Positions 1 to 6,196 of a stretch of DNA of 6,990 nucleotides are shown here, piece by piece. The notes under the pieces are model-generated. The model did no database searches. It had not been told where the DNA came from and worked only from the letters and a program-made list of their open reading frames with translations. The stretch is from an uncultured Verrucomicrobia subdivision 3 bacterium (GTDB lineage Bacteria > Verrucomicrobiota > Verrucomicrobiae > Limisphaerales > CAMLLE01): assembly GCA_946480555.1 (NCBI GenBank), contig CAMLLE010000159.1, forward strand, positions 1-6,990, written 5' to 3'. Position 1 is the first letter of the stretch. Each line of letters opens with the position of its first letter. The position numbers were made by a program, and so were the translations under genes.

Positions 1-136
1 ACAGTTCCTTGACACGTTCATCGATCTGAGCGCGAGTCCAGTGACGCAAATGCAGAGGCAGGGCGACGTTCTCGAAGCCGTTCAATGTCGGAAGCAGGTT
101 GAAGAACTGGAAAATGAATCCGATTTTGTCGCGCCG
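1..136 (-). other. ABC transporter ATP-binding fragment (LolD/MacB/FtsE type), Q-loop region
   Basis: The frame reads RRDKIGFIFQFFNLLPTL followed by ENVALPLHLR and an RAQIDERVKEL helix. This is the classical stretch after the Walker A region in ATPases of the LolCDE/MacB transporter class, with the Q-loop glutamine at residue 181 of the fused frame. Walker A would normally lie roughly 50 residues upstream and is absent, replaced by the AsnB-like piece. The signature motif and Walker B lie beyond the window edge. An ATPase of this class is the usual partner of an HlyD/MacA protein such as the one at 1332-2315, so the source gene could belong to this genome even if the join is false. Confidence 0.75.
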
Positions 137-649
137 CTCCAGGATCGGGTCCGGCACGAGGTTGCGAAAAGCGCGGCGCAGGATGTGTTTGGTAGTGCCG
201 TCCGGAGCGAGGATGTATTCCTCCGGCAATTGCATGGCGTGGCCAACGAGAATCACGGTCGAATAGTGCTTGGGATACGTGAGCGCGATGTCCTTGAGCT
301 GGCGCACATGCAGCTGATCCTGCAAGTGGGGGTGGAAATCGAGCAGGACGAACAGGCTGTGCGACGCGCCGGTGCGGATGTAGGCCAGCACCTCGTTCGA
401 GCGATGCACGGATTGCGTCGGCTGGTCGCAGGGGTCAAACGCCTGCATGCCCTCGGAGATCGTCCATCGATACGCCTTGAGCTGAAGCTTCTGTCCGAGC
501 CGGCGAACCATGCGCACCACCTCCGGCTCCTCGTTGCTCTCGACAATGATCAGCGGTGTGCGCGAGCGAATGAGCGCCTCCAGGTCATGCAACGGGCTTT
601 CGGAAACGGTTCCTTCCAGCCGCACGCGCATGGGCGAGGAGAAACTCAT
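1..649 (-). CDS. Chimeric partial ORF: Ycf46-like AAA protein N-terminus, then AsnB fragment, then LolD/MacB-type ABC ATPase fragment
   Basis: An uninterrupted frame of 216 codons runs from ATG (649-647) off the window start. Residues 1-142 look like the region before the AAA core of Ycf46-like proteins: DLEALIRSRTPLIIVESNEE, then a WTISEGM motif, then LFVLLDFHPHL and a VILVGHAMQLPEE strand. From residue 141 the sequence switches to an asparagine synthetase C-terminal pattern (LPEEYILAPDGTTKH, then VPDPILERRDKIGF). From residue 172 it switches again to an ABC ATPase Q-loop region (DKIGFIFQFFNLLPTL, Q181, then ENVALPL). Neighbouring pieces share the peptides at each join (LPEE 141-144; RRDKIGF 172-178). 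No Walker A is present for either the AAA or the ABC portion, so the encoded product could not work as any of the three enzymes. The start lies 22 bp after the LysM gene with no clear Shine-Dalgarno sequence; Met7 (position 631) is an alternative. The first segment is probably a genuine third gene of the cluster. The remainder is probably a misassembly, or less likely a real recombination remnant. Confidence 0.8.
   Translation of the reverse strand, partial: MSFSSPMRVRLEGTVSESPLHDLEALIRSRTPLIIVESNEEPEVVRMVRRLGQKLQLKAYRWTISEGMQAFDPCDQPTQSVHRSNEVLAYIRTGASHSLFVLLDFHPHLQDQLHVRQLKDIALTYPKHYSTVILVGHAMQLPEEYILAPDGTTKHILRRAFRNLVPDPILERRDKIGFIFQFFNLLPTLNGFENVALPLHLRHWTRAQIDERVKEL
116..229 (-). other. 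Asparagine synthetase (AsnB-type) C-terminal fragment embedded in the chimeric ORF
   Basis: Residues 141-178 of the frame starting at 649 match the pattern I know from the synthetase domain of glutamine-hydrolysing asparagine synthetases: a P-E-[YW]-[LI]-I stretch, DGTTK, an amphipathic helix (ILRRAFRNLVPDPI) and the RRDKIGF motif that normally leads into ATP-type residues. Only about 114 bp are present, with none of the glutaminase domain, PP-loop or other synthetase elements. It sits between two unrelated families, so it is a fragment and not a gene. The identification rests on motif recall rather than an alignment. Confidence 0.7.
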
Positions 650-671
650 GGCAGGGTGGAGAGCGGTTGAA

Positions 672-1241
672 TCACTGCTTCGGATCGGGAATGAAAACTT
701 TCTGGCCGACGCGAAGTTGTTCCGGTTTCAAACCGGGATTCGCGCGCAAGACCTGGCTGAGCGTGACCTTCACGCCGTTTTCCCGATACGCCTGAATGAT
801 TGCCGACAATGTTTCGCCCGACTTCACGACATGCTCATAGCCTTCCTTCGGAATGGAGGAATCGTCGGACGGCGCCGGGGTGGGTGTGGATCTCGGCGTG
901 CTGCTTTTGATGATCTTTGGAATCTCGGTTTTGATCATGTCGAGAATCCGATCGTTGTCTTCCTGCCGCTTGCGGTCCACCTCGCGGAGCTTGTCCGCCA
1001 GCAGTTTCACATCCTCCTGCGAAGCGTAATCGGGATCGGGTTTGTTCATCTTCGCCTGCAAATCTTCCAGCGCGCGGGTGAGTTGTTCAATTTTGCGATT
1101 CTGCTGGTCGCGCACTTCGATCAATCCTTCGATCTGCGCCGCCATCTTGTTCAGCCGTTCTTCCGTTGCCGCGTCCTGAGCGCGCAAAACCGCGGGGCCG
1201 GAGCACAGCGCAACGATCAGGAAAAGGAAAAATTGTTTCAT
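672..1241 (-). CDS. Secreted coiled-coil protein with C-terminal LysM domain
   Basis: This gene encodes 189 residues from ATG at 1241. The frame is open further upstream to a TTG-type start at 1283, but the ATG is preferred because it gives a textbook signal peptide: MKQFF, a hydrophobic core to about residue 16, and a probable cleavage after AQ at 21-22. Residues about 27-105 are charged and heptad-like (ERLNKMAAQIEGL, KIEQLTRALEDL, KLLADKLREVDRKR), predicting a coiled coil. Residues 113-131 form a Ser/Thr/Pro-rich linker. Residues 135-186 are a LysM domain: YEHVVKSGETLSAI at the start, the LRANPGLKPEQLRVG turn, then QKVFIP at the end. LysM domains bind peptidoglycan or related glycans, so a periplasmic, wall-associated role is inferred; no catalytic domain is seen. 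The gene lies 90 bp after the HlyD gene and 22 bp before the AAA-like start, on the same strand, so co-transcription is plausible. No strong Shine-Dalgarno sequence is visible. Confidence 0.85.
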   Translation of the reverse strand: MKQFFLFLIVALCSGPAVLRAQDAATEERLNKMAAQIEGLIEVRDQQNRKIEQLTRALEDLQAKMNKPDPDYASQEDVKLLADKLREVDRKRQEDNDRILDMIKTEIPKIIKSSTPRSTPTPAPSDDSSIPKEGYEHVVKSGETLSAIIQAYRENGVKVTLSQVLRANPGLKPEQLRVGQKVFIPDPKQ

Positions 1242-1321
1242 GAGCCGACGATAGGACCGGGATTTTGCGCTTTCAAGTGGCAAGTGGGGCTGAGTGCTGA
1301 ACGTCCGGAATCCGTCATTCG

Positions 1322-1342
1322 AGGCCCGAAATCATGGGGCCT
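1322..1342. other. Small hairpin over the stop codon of the HlyD gene
   Basis: AGGCCC (1322-1327) and GGGCCT (1337-1342) form a perfect 6-bp inverted repeat with a 9-base loop, overlapping the TGA stop of the adaptor gene. Neither strand has a T-run after it, so it is a poor candidate for an intrinsic terminator. It could slightly slow transcription or protect mRNA ends between the adaptor and LysM genes, or be chance. Confidence 0.25.
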
Positions 1343-2315
1343 TCTGCTGTTCTTCACCGCCGAACTCCACCCTTGCGCTCAGCTGCGGAGTCAGAAAACG
1401 GTCCGGCCCGACAATCTGAACCTTGATTTGCAGCGTGCCTTTCGCGCGATCCGCTTCCGGGGCAATTTCCGCCACGATGCCTTCATAATGCTTGTCGGGA
1501 TACGCCTCCGGTGTGACGCGGCATTTCTGACCGAGCGCCACTTTCGAAAGATCGGCTTCGCTCAAATCGATCTCCACCTGCAGATCGTTCGGATCGGCCA
1601 CCGCGATCAAGGCCGTGCTGGGGCCGCGTCCGCCACCGAAGCTCTGCGGGACAACCAGCTCATCGGGATCGACGAGCTTTTCGAGAACGACGCCATTGAT
1701 CGGCGAACGGATCGTGCACCAGTTCACGTAAGTCTGGGCGAGCTGATACATGCCTTCCGCTTCGACCAGGGTGGCACGCGCGGCTTGCAGCTGGAGTCGT
1801 GCATCATCCTCGCGTTGCTTCGATTCAATATCCGTCTGCGCGAGATTCCGGATTCGCCCGTGATCGAGCTCGACCTTGCTGACGTTGGCGCGGGCGGTGT
1901 TCAGACGGCCTTCCGCTTCGCGCAGCCGCGCCTGGTATTCGGAATCGTCCAGCAGCACCACGACCTGGCCGTTCGTGACGGAGTCGCCCTTTTTCACGCC
2001 GATCCATTTCACGACCCCGAGGAAGCGCGGGCTGATTTCGATGCGTTCCCGGTTGATGATATAGCCGCTGACGGTGAGCGAGAAATCGGAACTGCCGTTT
2101 GTGTTGGGAGAGCTGGCCGGAGTGGCTGCGACAGCGTTCGTGGCGGGAACCCGGCCGGTGTTCAACAAACGTTGTTTGTCTGCGGCGCGCGGCCAGGCGA
2201 AGAAAATCGCAATCGCCAGCAGCAGGAAAACTCCGGTGAAAATGAGCCAGAGCGAACTCTGCGGACGGCGCTTTTGATCCGGATCGATTTGAAGGTTCTT
2301 CAACTTCTCCGACAT
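1332..2315 (-). CDS. HlyD/MacA-family periplasmic adaptor (membrane fusion protein)
   Basis: This gene encodes 327 residues from ATG at 2315. An in-frame ATG at 2429 would add 38 residues rich in Pro and Ala before the positively charged N-terminus; I prefer 2315 because MSEKLKNLQ leads directly into a normal inner-membrane anchor, and neither start has a clear Shine-Dalgarno sequence. Layout: cytoplasmic tail 1-20; one membrane segment about 22-42; Ala/Asn/Ser-rich linker to about 77; first lipoyl-like half 93-124 (ISPRFLGVVKWIGVKKGDSV, then GQVVVLLDD); alpha-helical hairpin about 125-197; second lipoyl half about 199-215 (TIRSPINGVVLEKLVDPDE); beta-barrel about 235-285 (LIAVADPNDLQVEIDLSEAD). 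Such adaptors link an inner-membrane ABC or RND pump to an outer-membrane channel. The single anchor and the GVVLEKLVDPDE form suggest a MacA/DevB-like partner of an ABC exporter. No permease is in the window; an ABC ATPase fragment appears at positions 1-136. The exported substrate is unknown. Confidence 0.9.
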   Translation of the reverse strand: MSEKLKNLQIDPDQKRRPQSSLWLIFTGVFLLLAIAIFFAWPRAADKQRLLNTGRVPATNAVAATPASSPNTNGSSDFSLTVSGYIINRERIEISPRFLGVVKWIGVKKGDSVTNGQVVVLLDDSEYQARLREAEGRLNTARANVSKVELDHGRIRNLAQTDIESKQREDDARLQLQAARATLVEAEGMYQLAQTYVNWCTIRSPINGVVLEKLVDPDELVVPQSFGGGRGPSTALIAVADPNDLQVEIDLSEADLSKVALGQKCRVTPEAYPDKHYEGIVAEIAPEADRAKGTLQIKVQIVGPDRFLTPQLSARVEFGGEEQQKAP

Positions 2316-2491
2316 GCCGACCGAAGATGCGGCGAAAGGCCGGAGCGGAAAAGGAGGAAATGCCGGAGGAACTGCAGAAGCCAATACACCCGGCGGGATC
2401 GTTCGAAGGGAAGTACCATCCGAGTTCATCGGTGGTTAACGAATTCATCTCGATCAATCCCGCCGAATCCAGGCTGGAATCGCAACGGAAC

Positions 2492-2498
2492 GGGAGGA
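2492..2498 (+). promoter_or_regulatory. Shine-Dalgarno sequence deciding the start of the 466-aa gene
   Basis: GGGAGGA lies 11 bases before the ATG at 2510. The same frame is open back to 2327 with several earlier ATGs, but only this start has a good ribosome binding site. It also places the family's conserved core (YGTFAEIGAGQEVARWFF) close to the N-terminus. The residues encoded before 2510 have low complexity and look like untranslated leader. Confidence 0.65.
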
Positions 2499-2509
2499 AT
2501 ACTTTGCGC

Positions 2510-3910
2510 ATGGCCGAAGTTCTTCAGACCGAGCAAAAGGCTTTGCGCATCAATCTAGACGCGAAACGTTACGGCACGTTCGCCGAGATTGGCGCCGGGC
2601 AGGAAGTGGCGCGCTGGTTCTTCCGCGTGGGCGGCGCTTCAGGCACCGTGGCCAAGACAATTTCCGCCTACGACATGGCGGTGAGCGATGCCATTTATGG
2701 TCCGGCGGACCGTTACGTCAGCCGCCAGCGCTTGCGCGCGATGTTGAATCACGAATACGCCTTGGACGTGCAGCGGCTGGAGAAAACCCACGGTGATCGC
2801 ACTGCTTTCTTCGCCTTCGCCGACACCGTCGCCACGAGCAGCTACACACGCCGCGATGACGGCCAGGGCTGGATGGGCATTCGTTTCCAGACGGAACCGC
2901 ACTCGCCGCCATCCGAGATTTACATTCACGTCCGCATGCTGGATCGCGAAAGCGCTCGGCAGCAGGAAGCGCTCGGCATCATGGGCGTGAACCTGATCTA
3001 CGGCACGTTCTATCACTACAAGGAACCGGAGCAGCTGATCAAATCGCTGCTCGACAACCTCACATGGGAGCGCGTGGAAGTGGACATGATCCGCTTTGCG
3101 GGTCCGGCTTTTGGCGGTGTGGACAACCGGCTGATGGCCTTGCAGCTGGTGAAGCAGGGACTGACGGAAGCGGCGATGTTCAACGCCGACGGCGACACGG
3201 TTCAATGGGGCGAAGTGCTTTACAAGAAGCCGGTGCTTGTGCAGCGCGGCAGCTTCCGCCCGCTCACCACGCCCATGCTCGACATGATGGAGCGCGCCGA
3301 GGCACAGTTCAGCCGCGATGAATCGTTGAAAGGCGAGGCGCCCATCGTGATTTTGGAAATGACGCTGCGCCAGTTGCAGATCGGCGACGCCATCGATCAC
3401 CACGATTTCTTGGAACGCGTGGACGCGCTCAGCGCACTTGGCCGGCCAGTGCTGATTTCGAACTTCCTTCGCTACCATCGGCTGGTGACGTATCTCTCGC
3501 GCTACACGCAAAAGCCCATCGGGCTGCCGCTCGGGCTGGTACGCTTGCGCGACATCTTCGATGAGAAGTTTTACACCGGTCTGCCGGGCGGATTGCTGGA
3601 ATCCTTTGGCCACCTGTTTCGCAACGGCGTGAAGCTCTACGTCTATCCCTCGCTGGATCGAAACGGAACTTTGACGACGCTGGAGAACGTGGAAGTCGCC
3701 CCGCACCTGCGCCATCTGCTGCAACATCTGGTGGAAAACCGGATGGTTGAAGGCATTCGTGACTACAACCCCGATGTGCTGAATGTCTATTCCGGCGACG
3801 TGCTGAAGCTGATCCAGACAAACGATCCGTCGTGGGAAAACTTCGTGCCCAAGCCCATCTGCGAAGCGATCAAGGCGAAGCAGCTGTTTGGATATCGAGC
3901 GAAGGCTTGA
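2510..3910 (+). CDS. Conserved protein of unknown function (family shared with cyanobacteria; names such as TonB box-like are unreliable)
   Basis: This gene encodes 466 residues from an ATG with a good Shine-Dalgarno sequence. I recognise the family by its N-terminal signature YGTFAEIGAGQEVARWFF (21-38), then GGASGTVAKTISAYDM (41-56), SRQRLRAMLNHEY (71-83), GWMGIRFQT (120-128) and EALGIMGVNLIYG (153-165). I recall very similar proteins in cyanobacteria, labelled TonB box-like or nicotinate-nucleotide adenylyltransferase. Those names are not supported here: there is no signal peptide, membrane segment or beta-barrel pattern. The only stretch resembling a nucleotidyltransferase motif, GSFRPLTTPMLDM (247-259), lacks the histidines such an enzyme needs. 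No Walker motif is seen. The protein looks soluble and cytoplasmic. It is divergent from the adaptor gene (194 bp between starts) and convergent with the permease gene, so it is probably its own transcription unit. The biochemical role is unknown. Confidence 0.85.
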   Translation: MAEVLQTEQKALRINLDAKRYGTFAEIGAGQEVARWFFRVGGASGTVAKTISAYDMAVSDAIYGPADRYVSRQRLRAMLNHEYALDVQRLEKTHGDRTAFFAFADTVATSSYTRRDDGQGWMGIRFQTEPHSPPSEIYIHVRMLDRESARQQEALGIMGVNLIYGTFYHYKEPEQLIKSLLDNLTWERVEVDMIRFAGPAFGGVDNRLMALQLVKQGLTEAAMFNADGDTVQWGEVLYKKPVLVQRGSFRPLTTPMLDMMERAEAQFSRDESLKGEAPIVILEMTLRQLQIGDAIDHHDFLERVDALSALGRPVLISNFLRYHRLVTYLSRYTQKPIGLPLGLVRLRDIFDEKFYTGLPGGLLESFGHLFRNGVKLYVYPSLDRNGTLTTLENVEVAPHLRHLLQHLVENRMVEGIRDYNPDVLNVYSGDVLKLIQTNDPSWENFVPKPICEAIKAKQLFGYRAKA

Positions 3911-3976
3911 CGAAGGCTGCGGTTCAACTCATTGCATTGCAGCTACGCATTCTTACGAGACCGCGCGAATCCCGAA

Positions 3977-4050
3977 TTTCAACGGAAGGAAACGAAGGCA
4001 AGGAAGGAACAGTCCAAGCGATCTTCGTTTTCTTTGTTCGCTTCTGTGAA
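3977..4050. repeat. Imperfect inverted repeat, purine-rich arm and pyrimidine-rich arm
   Basis: The left arm (3977-4007) is almost all purine, with recurring GAAGG/CGAAGG units (AACGGAAGGAAACGAAGG). The right arm (4023-4050) is its approximate reverse complement (CTTCGTTTTCTTTGTTCG, then CTTCTGTGAA). By hand about 20 of 28 positions pair. It lies in the gap between two convergent genes, directly before the REP pair. It does not encode a plausible protein. It could be a degenerate mobile repeat, or RNA structure at the 3' ends of the flanking transcripts. Confidence 0.45.
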
Positions 4051-4054
4051 GGCC

Positions 4055-4125
4055 CCGTAGCAGCGGACGTGAGTCCGCTCCATCTCCAATCAGGAATCAG
4101 AGCCGACTCACGTCGGCTGCTACGG
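4055..4125. repeat. BIME-like pair of inverted REP elements with GTAG tetranucleotides
   Basis: Two 26-bp arms, 4055-4080 and 4100-4125, are inverted copies of each other with two mismatches, separated by 19 bp. In the left arm GTAG (4057-4060) is followed after one base by a perfect 7-bp stem, AGCGGAC/GTCCGCT (4062-4068 with 4073-4079), closing a GTGA loop. In the right arm, read on the minus strand, GTAG (4123-4120) is followed by AGCCGAC/GTCGGCT, again closing GTGA. The two mismatches between arms are the two sides of one stem base pair. A GTAG beside a short hairpin, present as an inverted pair, is the known form of REP elements mobilised by RAYT (Y1 HUH) transposases. The site lies between convergent genes (3' ends at 3910 and 4138), where it could also act as a transcript end or 3' stabiliser for both. 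Confidence 0.75.
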
Positions 4126-4137
4126 TTGCTTGAGGTG

Positions 4138-5700
4138 TCAGTGCGACGACTTGGAACCGACCAGTTCCACCGGTTTGTAGCCGCCACGCGATTTGAAATA
4201 GAGAATCAGGGCGATGTAACAAACCAGCATGAACGCTGGGAAGAATGCCATTTTTCCGAGGGCGGAGAATTTTCCGTCGGTCACGGCGGTGTCGATCGTC
4301 CGCTTCGCGGCGGGATCCGTGACGATTTCAGCTTTGACCGGATCGATCGCGTGATAATTGCCCAGAAGGTAGCGGCTTTCTTTGGTTACGGTTTGGTAAA
4401 GCGCGGAGTCAGCTGTCTGCAGCTGCTTTGTTGCGGAAGATTCCTGAAGGAATCCAATGAATGGAAATCCAAGAATGCCGACCGCCAGCATTCCAATGCC
4501 GCCCATCGCGTTCAACGTGAGCGCGCCGCCACGCGGACATTGTTCGCTGGTCACACCCAGCATCGTCGGCCAGAAGAACGTTTTACCCACGGCATACAAA
4601 CCAGCTGCGGCAAAGATTGTCGCCATCCCCGCGCCGTTTGTTTTCGAAAGCCAGGTGAGTCCAATCACAGCCAGCACCGCACACGCGGCGAGCAATCCCA
4701 GCGGGGAAATCTTGTGAACGATCGGTCCGGCAAAGAAGCGCAACACCATCATGATCGCGGAGGTGTAAACCAGCACCCAGCCCGGATGATAACCTTTGGC
4801 CGCCATGGGCGCTTCCATCAGCGAACTGATCCAGCCGTCGGTTCCGATCTCGGTCGTCGCGAGCGGCATCATGATGATGATCAGAAAAATTAGGATCGGG
4901 CGGCCAATGGACTTGGTCATTGCGCCAAACAGGAAAACCACGCCACCGGTTAAACCCCAGACCAACCCTTTGGGCCAGGCGAAGACTTGTCCCAACTGGG
5001 CGATCACGAGCCCAAAGCCAACCAGCGCACCAATCACGCCAAACTCCTTCAGCATGTCCACGTATCCGATGCCGGCCTGTTCACGTTCGCTGCGCGGGAA
5101 TTTCAGCCCAATCAGCATGAAGAAAAAAATCAGCGCGGGAACGAGGATGAGCCCGAGTGTGATGCGCCAGTCTGCGTTCGTCGCCAGCGCTATGGTGCAA
5201 AGGCCGCCCAGAACCAGGCCTGCTGGCCAGCCAGCATGAAGCATGTTCAACCATTTCACCTTGTCCTTGTTGAACATTGTCGCAACGACCGGATTGATGT
5301 AGGCCTCCACGGTGCCGTTGCCTAGACCCAGGATGATGCTGCCCCAATAGAGCAGTTGATAACCCTTCTTTTGCGCGGCCAGAAGCTCGGCGCCGGTGAG
5401 GCCGTGGATCGTGTTGTAGGCCATGATCGCAAGCGCCGTGTAGATTAGATACGACACGAACGAAAAGACCATCGCGACCTTGTAGCCTATTTTATCGATG
5501 AACAGGCTGAACAGGATGATGCTGACGCCGAACGGCCAGACGCCCGCTCCCTGCAGCTCTCCAACCGCCACTTTGTCCAGGCCGAAGTCCGTGACGAACT
5601 GGCCGCCGGAAAGAATCATCCGGCTGATGAACGCGTAGGACGTGGTGATGAGGGCGATGAAGCAGCCCCAGAAGAGGATTTTGTCGTGGCGATTGTTCAT
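4138..5700 (-). CDS. MFS permease, probably for a sugar, polyol or sugar acid
   Basis: This gene encodes 520 residues, a usual length for a 12-helix MFS protein plus one insertion. Membrane segments are visible near 8-28, 53-70, 75-95, 115-137, 157-175, 180-200, 221-240, 247-262, 267-283, 307-326, 333-375 (two) and 397-417, with the last near 485-503. The loop after the second helix carries DKIGYK (69-74), a short form of the MFS motif A. Residues 420-482 form a long hydrophilic insertion before the last helix (QESSATKQLQTADSALYQ onwards). NGTVEAYINP (128-137) and TEIGTDGW (283-290) look like polar substrate-path residues. The gene is divergent from the isomerase/epimerase-like gene at 6197, which suggests uptake of the compound that enzyme handles; the substrate cannot be read directly. 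It could instead be an exporter. No Shine-Dalgarno sequence is visible before the ATG at 5700. Confidence 0.88.
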   Translation of the reverse strand: MNNRHDKILFWGCFIALITTSYAFISRMILSGGQFVTDFGLDKVAVGELQGAGVWPFGVSIILFSLFIDKIGYKVAMVFSFVSYLIYTALAIMAYNTIHGLTGAELLAAQKKGYQLLYWGSIILGLGNGTVEAYINPVVATMFNKDKVKWLNMLHAGWPAGLVLGGLCTIALATNADWRITLGLILVPALIFFFMLIGLKFPRSEREQAGIGYVDMLKEFGVIGALVGFGLVIAQLGQVFAWPKGLVWGLTGGVVFLFGAMTKSIGRPILIFLIIIMMPLATTEIGTDGWISSLMEAPMAAKGYHPGWVLVYTSAIMMVLRFFAGPIVHKISPLGLLAACAVLAVIGLTWLSKTNGAGMATIFAAAGLYAVGKTFFWPTMLGVTSEQCPRGGALTLNAMGGIGMLAVGILGFPFIGFLQESSATKQLQTADSALYQTVTKESRYLLGNYHAIDPVKAEIVTDPAAKRTIDTAVTDGKFSALGKMAFFPAFMLVCYIALILYFKSRGGYKPVELVGSKSSH

Positions 5701-5724
5701 AGGGTAGATCGGAATGCTGCGTTG

Positions 5725-5753
5725 TGAATAGCGGGCTCAGACGCGCAACTCAA
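5725..5753 (-). promoter_or_regulatory. Candidate sigma70-like promoter for the MFS permease
   Basis: On the minus strand TTGAGT (5753-5748) and TATTCA (5730-5725) are separated by 17 bases. They match the -35 consensus at 4 of 6 and the -10 consensus at 3 of 6 positions. The -10 ends 25 bases before the ATG at 5700, giving a leader of about 18 bases. The spacing is ideal but the -10 match is weak, so this is only a candidate. Confidence 0.3.
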
Positions 5754-5866
5754 CGGGAAAGTTCCATGACAAATGGCACGACGCTTCTTGGAGGCACTGA
5801 CCAAGCACAGATGAACTTCAGCAGTTGGCGCGGACTGAAGCTATCTCCCTCCTTCTAAAAAGATTC

Positions 5867-5954
5867 CTCACGCGAAGGCCGCTAAGAGCGCGAAGGAATC
5901 TGGAGAACAGCAAGCAATTCCGTGTGCCATGCTTCTTCGCGTCCTTCGCGTGAG
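5867..5954. repeat. Intergenic inverted repeat with CGCGAAGG arms
   Basis: CTCACGCGAAGG (5867-5878) and CCTTCGCGTGAG (5943-5954) form a perfect 12-bp inverted repeat. An inner pair, CGCGAAG (5889-5895) with CTTCGCG (5935-5941), forms another 7 bp in register, leaving a central loop of about 39 bases. Each arm thus contains two spaced copies of a CGCGAAGG unit. Repeats of this CGCGAAGG/CCTTCGCG type are, as I recall, scattered between genes in several Verrucomicrobiota and Planctomycetota genomes. It sits in the divergent region, not at a gene end, so a terminator role is unlikely. Confidence 0.6.
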
Positions 5955-6196
5955 CTTCTTCTGGATTCCGCCCGCGAAGCTCCCGCGATCACCGCTCCGA
6001 AGCTGGCTGCGGGTGCAGTCAGGTTCCTGTTTCATCCATGTTCTTTCTGTAGATTGGGTGGCTCGTTTGAATTTACGATGCGGCGAGATGAGCAGGCGCT
6101 TGACCGCGCGCGGCGGCGTCAACACACTCCCGCACATTGCGCGGCTCCCGGCCCGCAGTCAGGGAAATCGGATTGAACAACGCAACGACTCTGAAC

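Larger units (their letters stand above)
5701..6196. other. Gene-free divergent intergenic region (496 bp)
   Basis: This stretch separates the start codons of the permease and the isomerase-like gene. Short open frames cross it on both strands, but their translations are low-complexity (Arg-, Pro- and Ser-rich) and none has a ribosome binding site or a recognisable motif. It holds a candidate permease promoter at its left end and an inverted repeat at 5867-5954. Between 5955 and 6196 I see no convincing promoter or hairpin; a TTGAATTTACGAT stretch near 6057-6078 is the most AT-rich part. The length leaves room for a regulator site controlling both genes, but no clear operator palindrome was found. 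Confidence 0.55.

Noticed and set aside
41..670. Plus-strand 209-codon open frame opposite the chimeric ORF
   Set aside because: Its translation has no recognisable motif, while the minus frame over the same bases shows clear family signatures; it is an antisense shadow in GC-rich DNA.
1322..1342. Intrinsic terminator after the HlyD gene
   Set aside because: The 6-bp stem overlaps the stop codon and no T-run follows on either strand, so it was listed only as a low-confidence hairpin.
2316..2509. Divergent promoters between the HlyD and 466-aa genes
   Set aside because: I looked for paired -35/-10 elements on both strands and found none with acceptable matches and spacing; promoters must exist here but cannot be placed by eye.
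510..2558. Plus-strand 682-codon open frame
   Set aside because: It lies antisense to the LysM and HlyD genes, both of which have coherent domains and start signals; the translation is Arg/His-rich with no domain pattern.
2639..3727. Minus-strand 362-codon open frame
   Set aside because: It is antisense to the conserved 466-aa gene, which has a ribosome binding site and family signature; the minus translation has no motif.
5766..5858. Possible 30-aa small protein (MTNGTTLLGG start) in the divergent region
   Set aside because: No ribosome binding site, hydrophobic segment or other supporting feature; such short frames are expected by chance.
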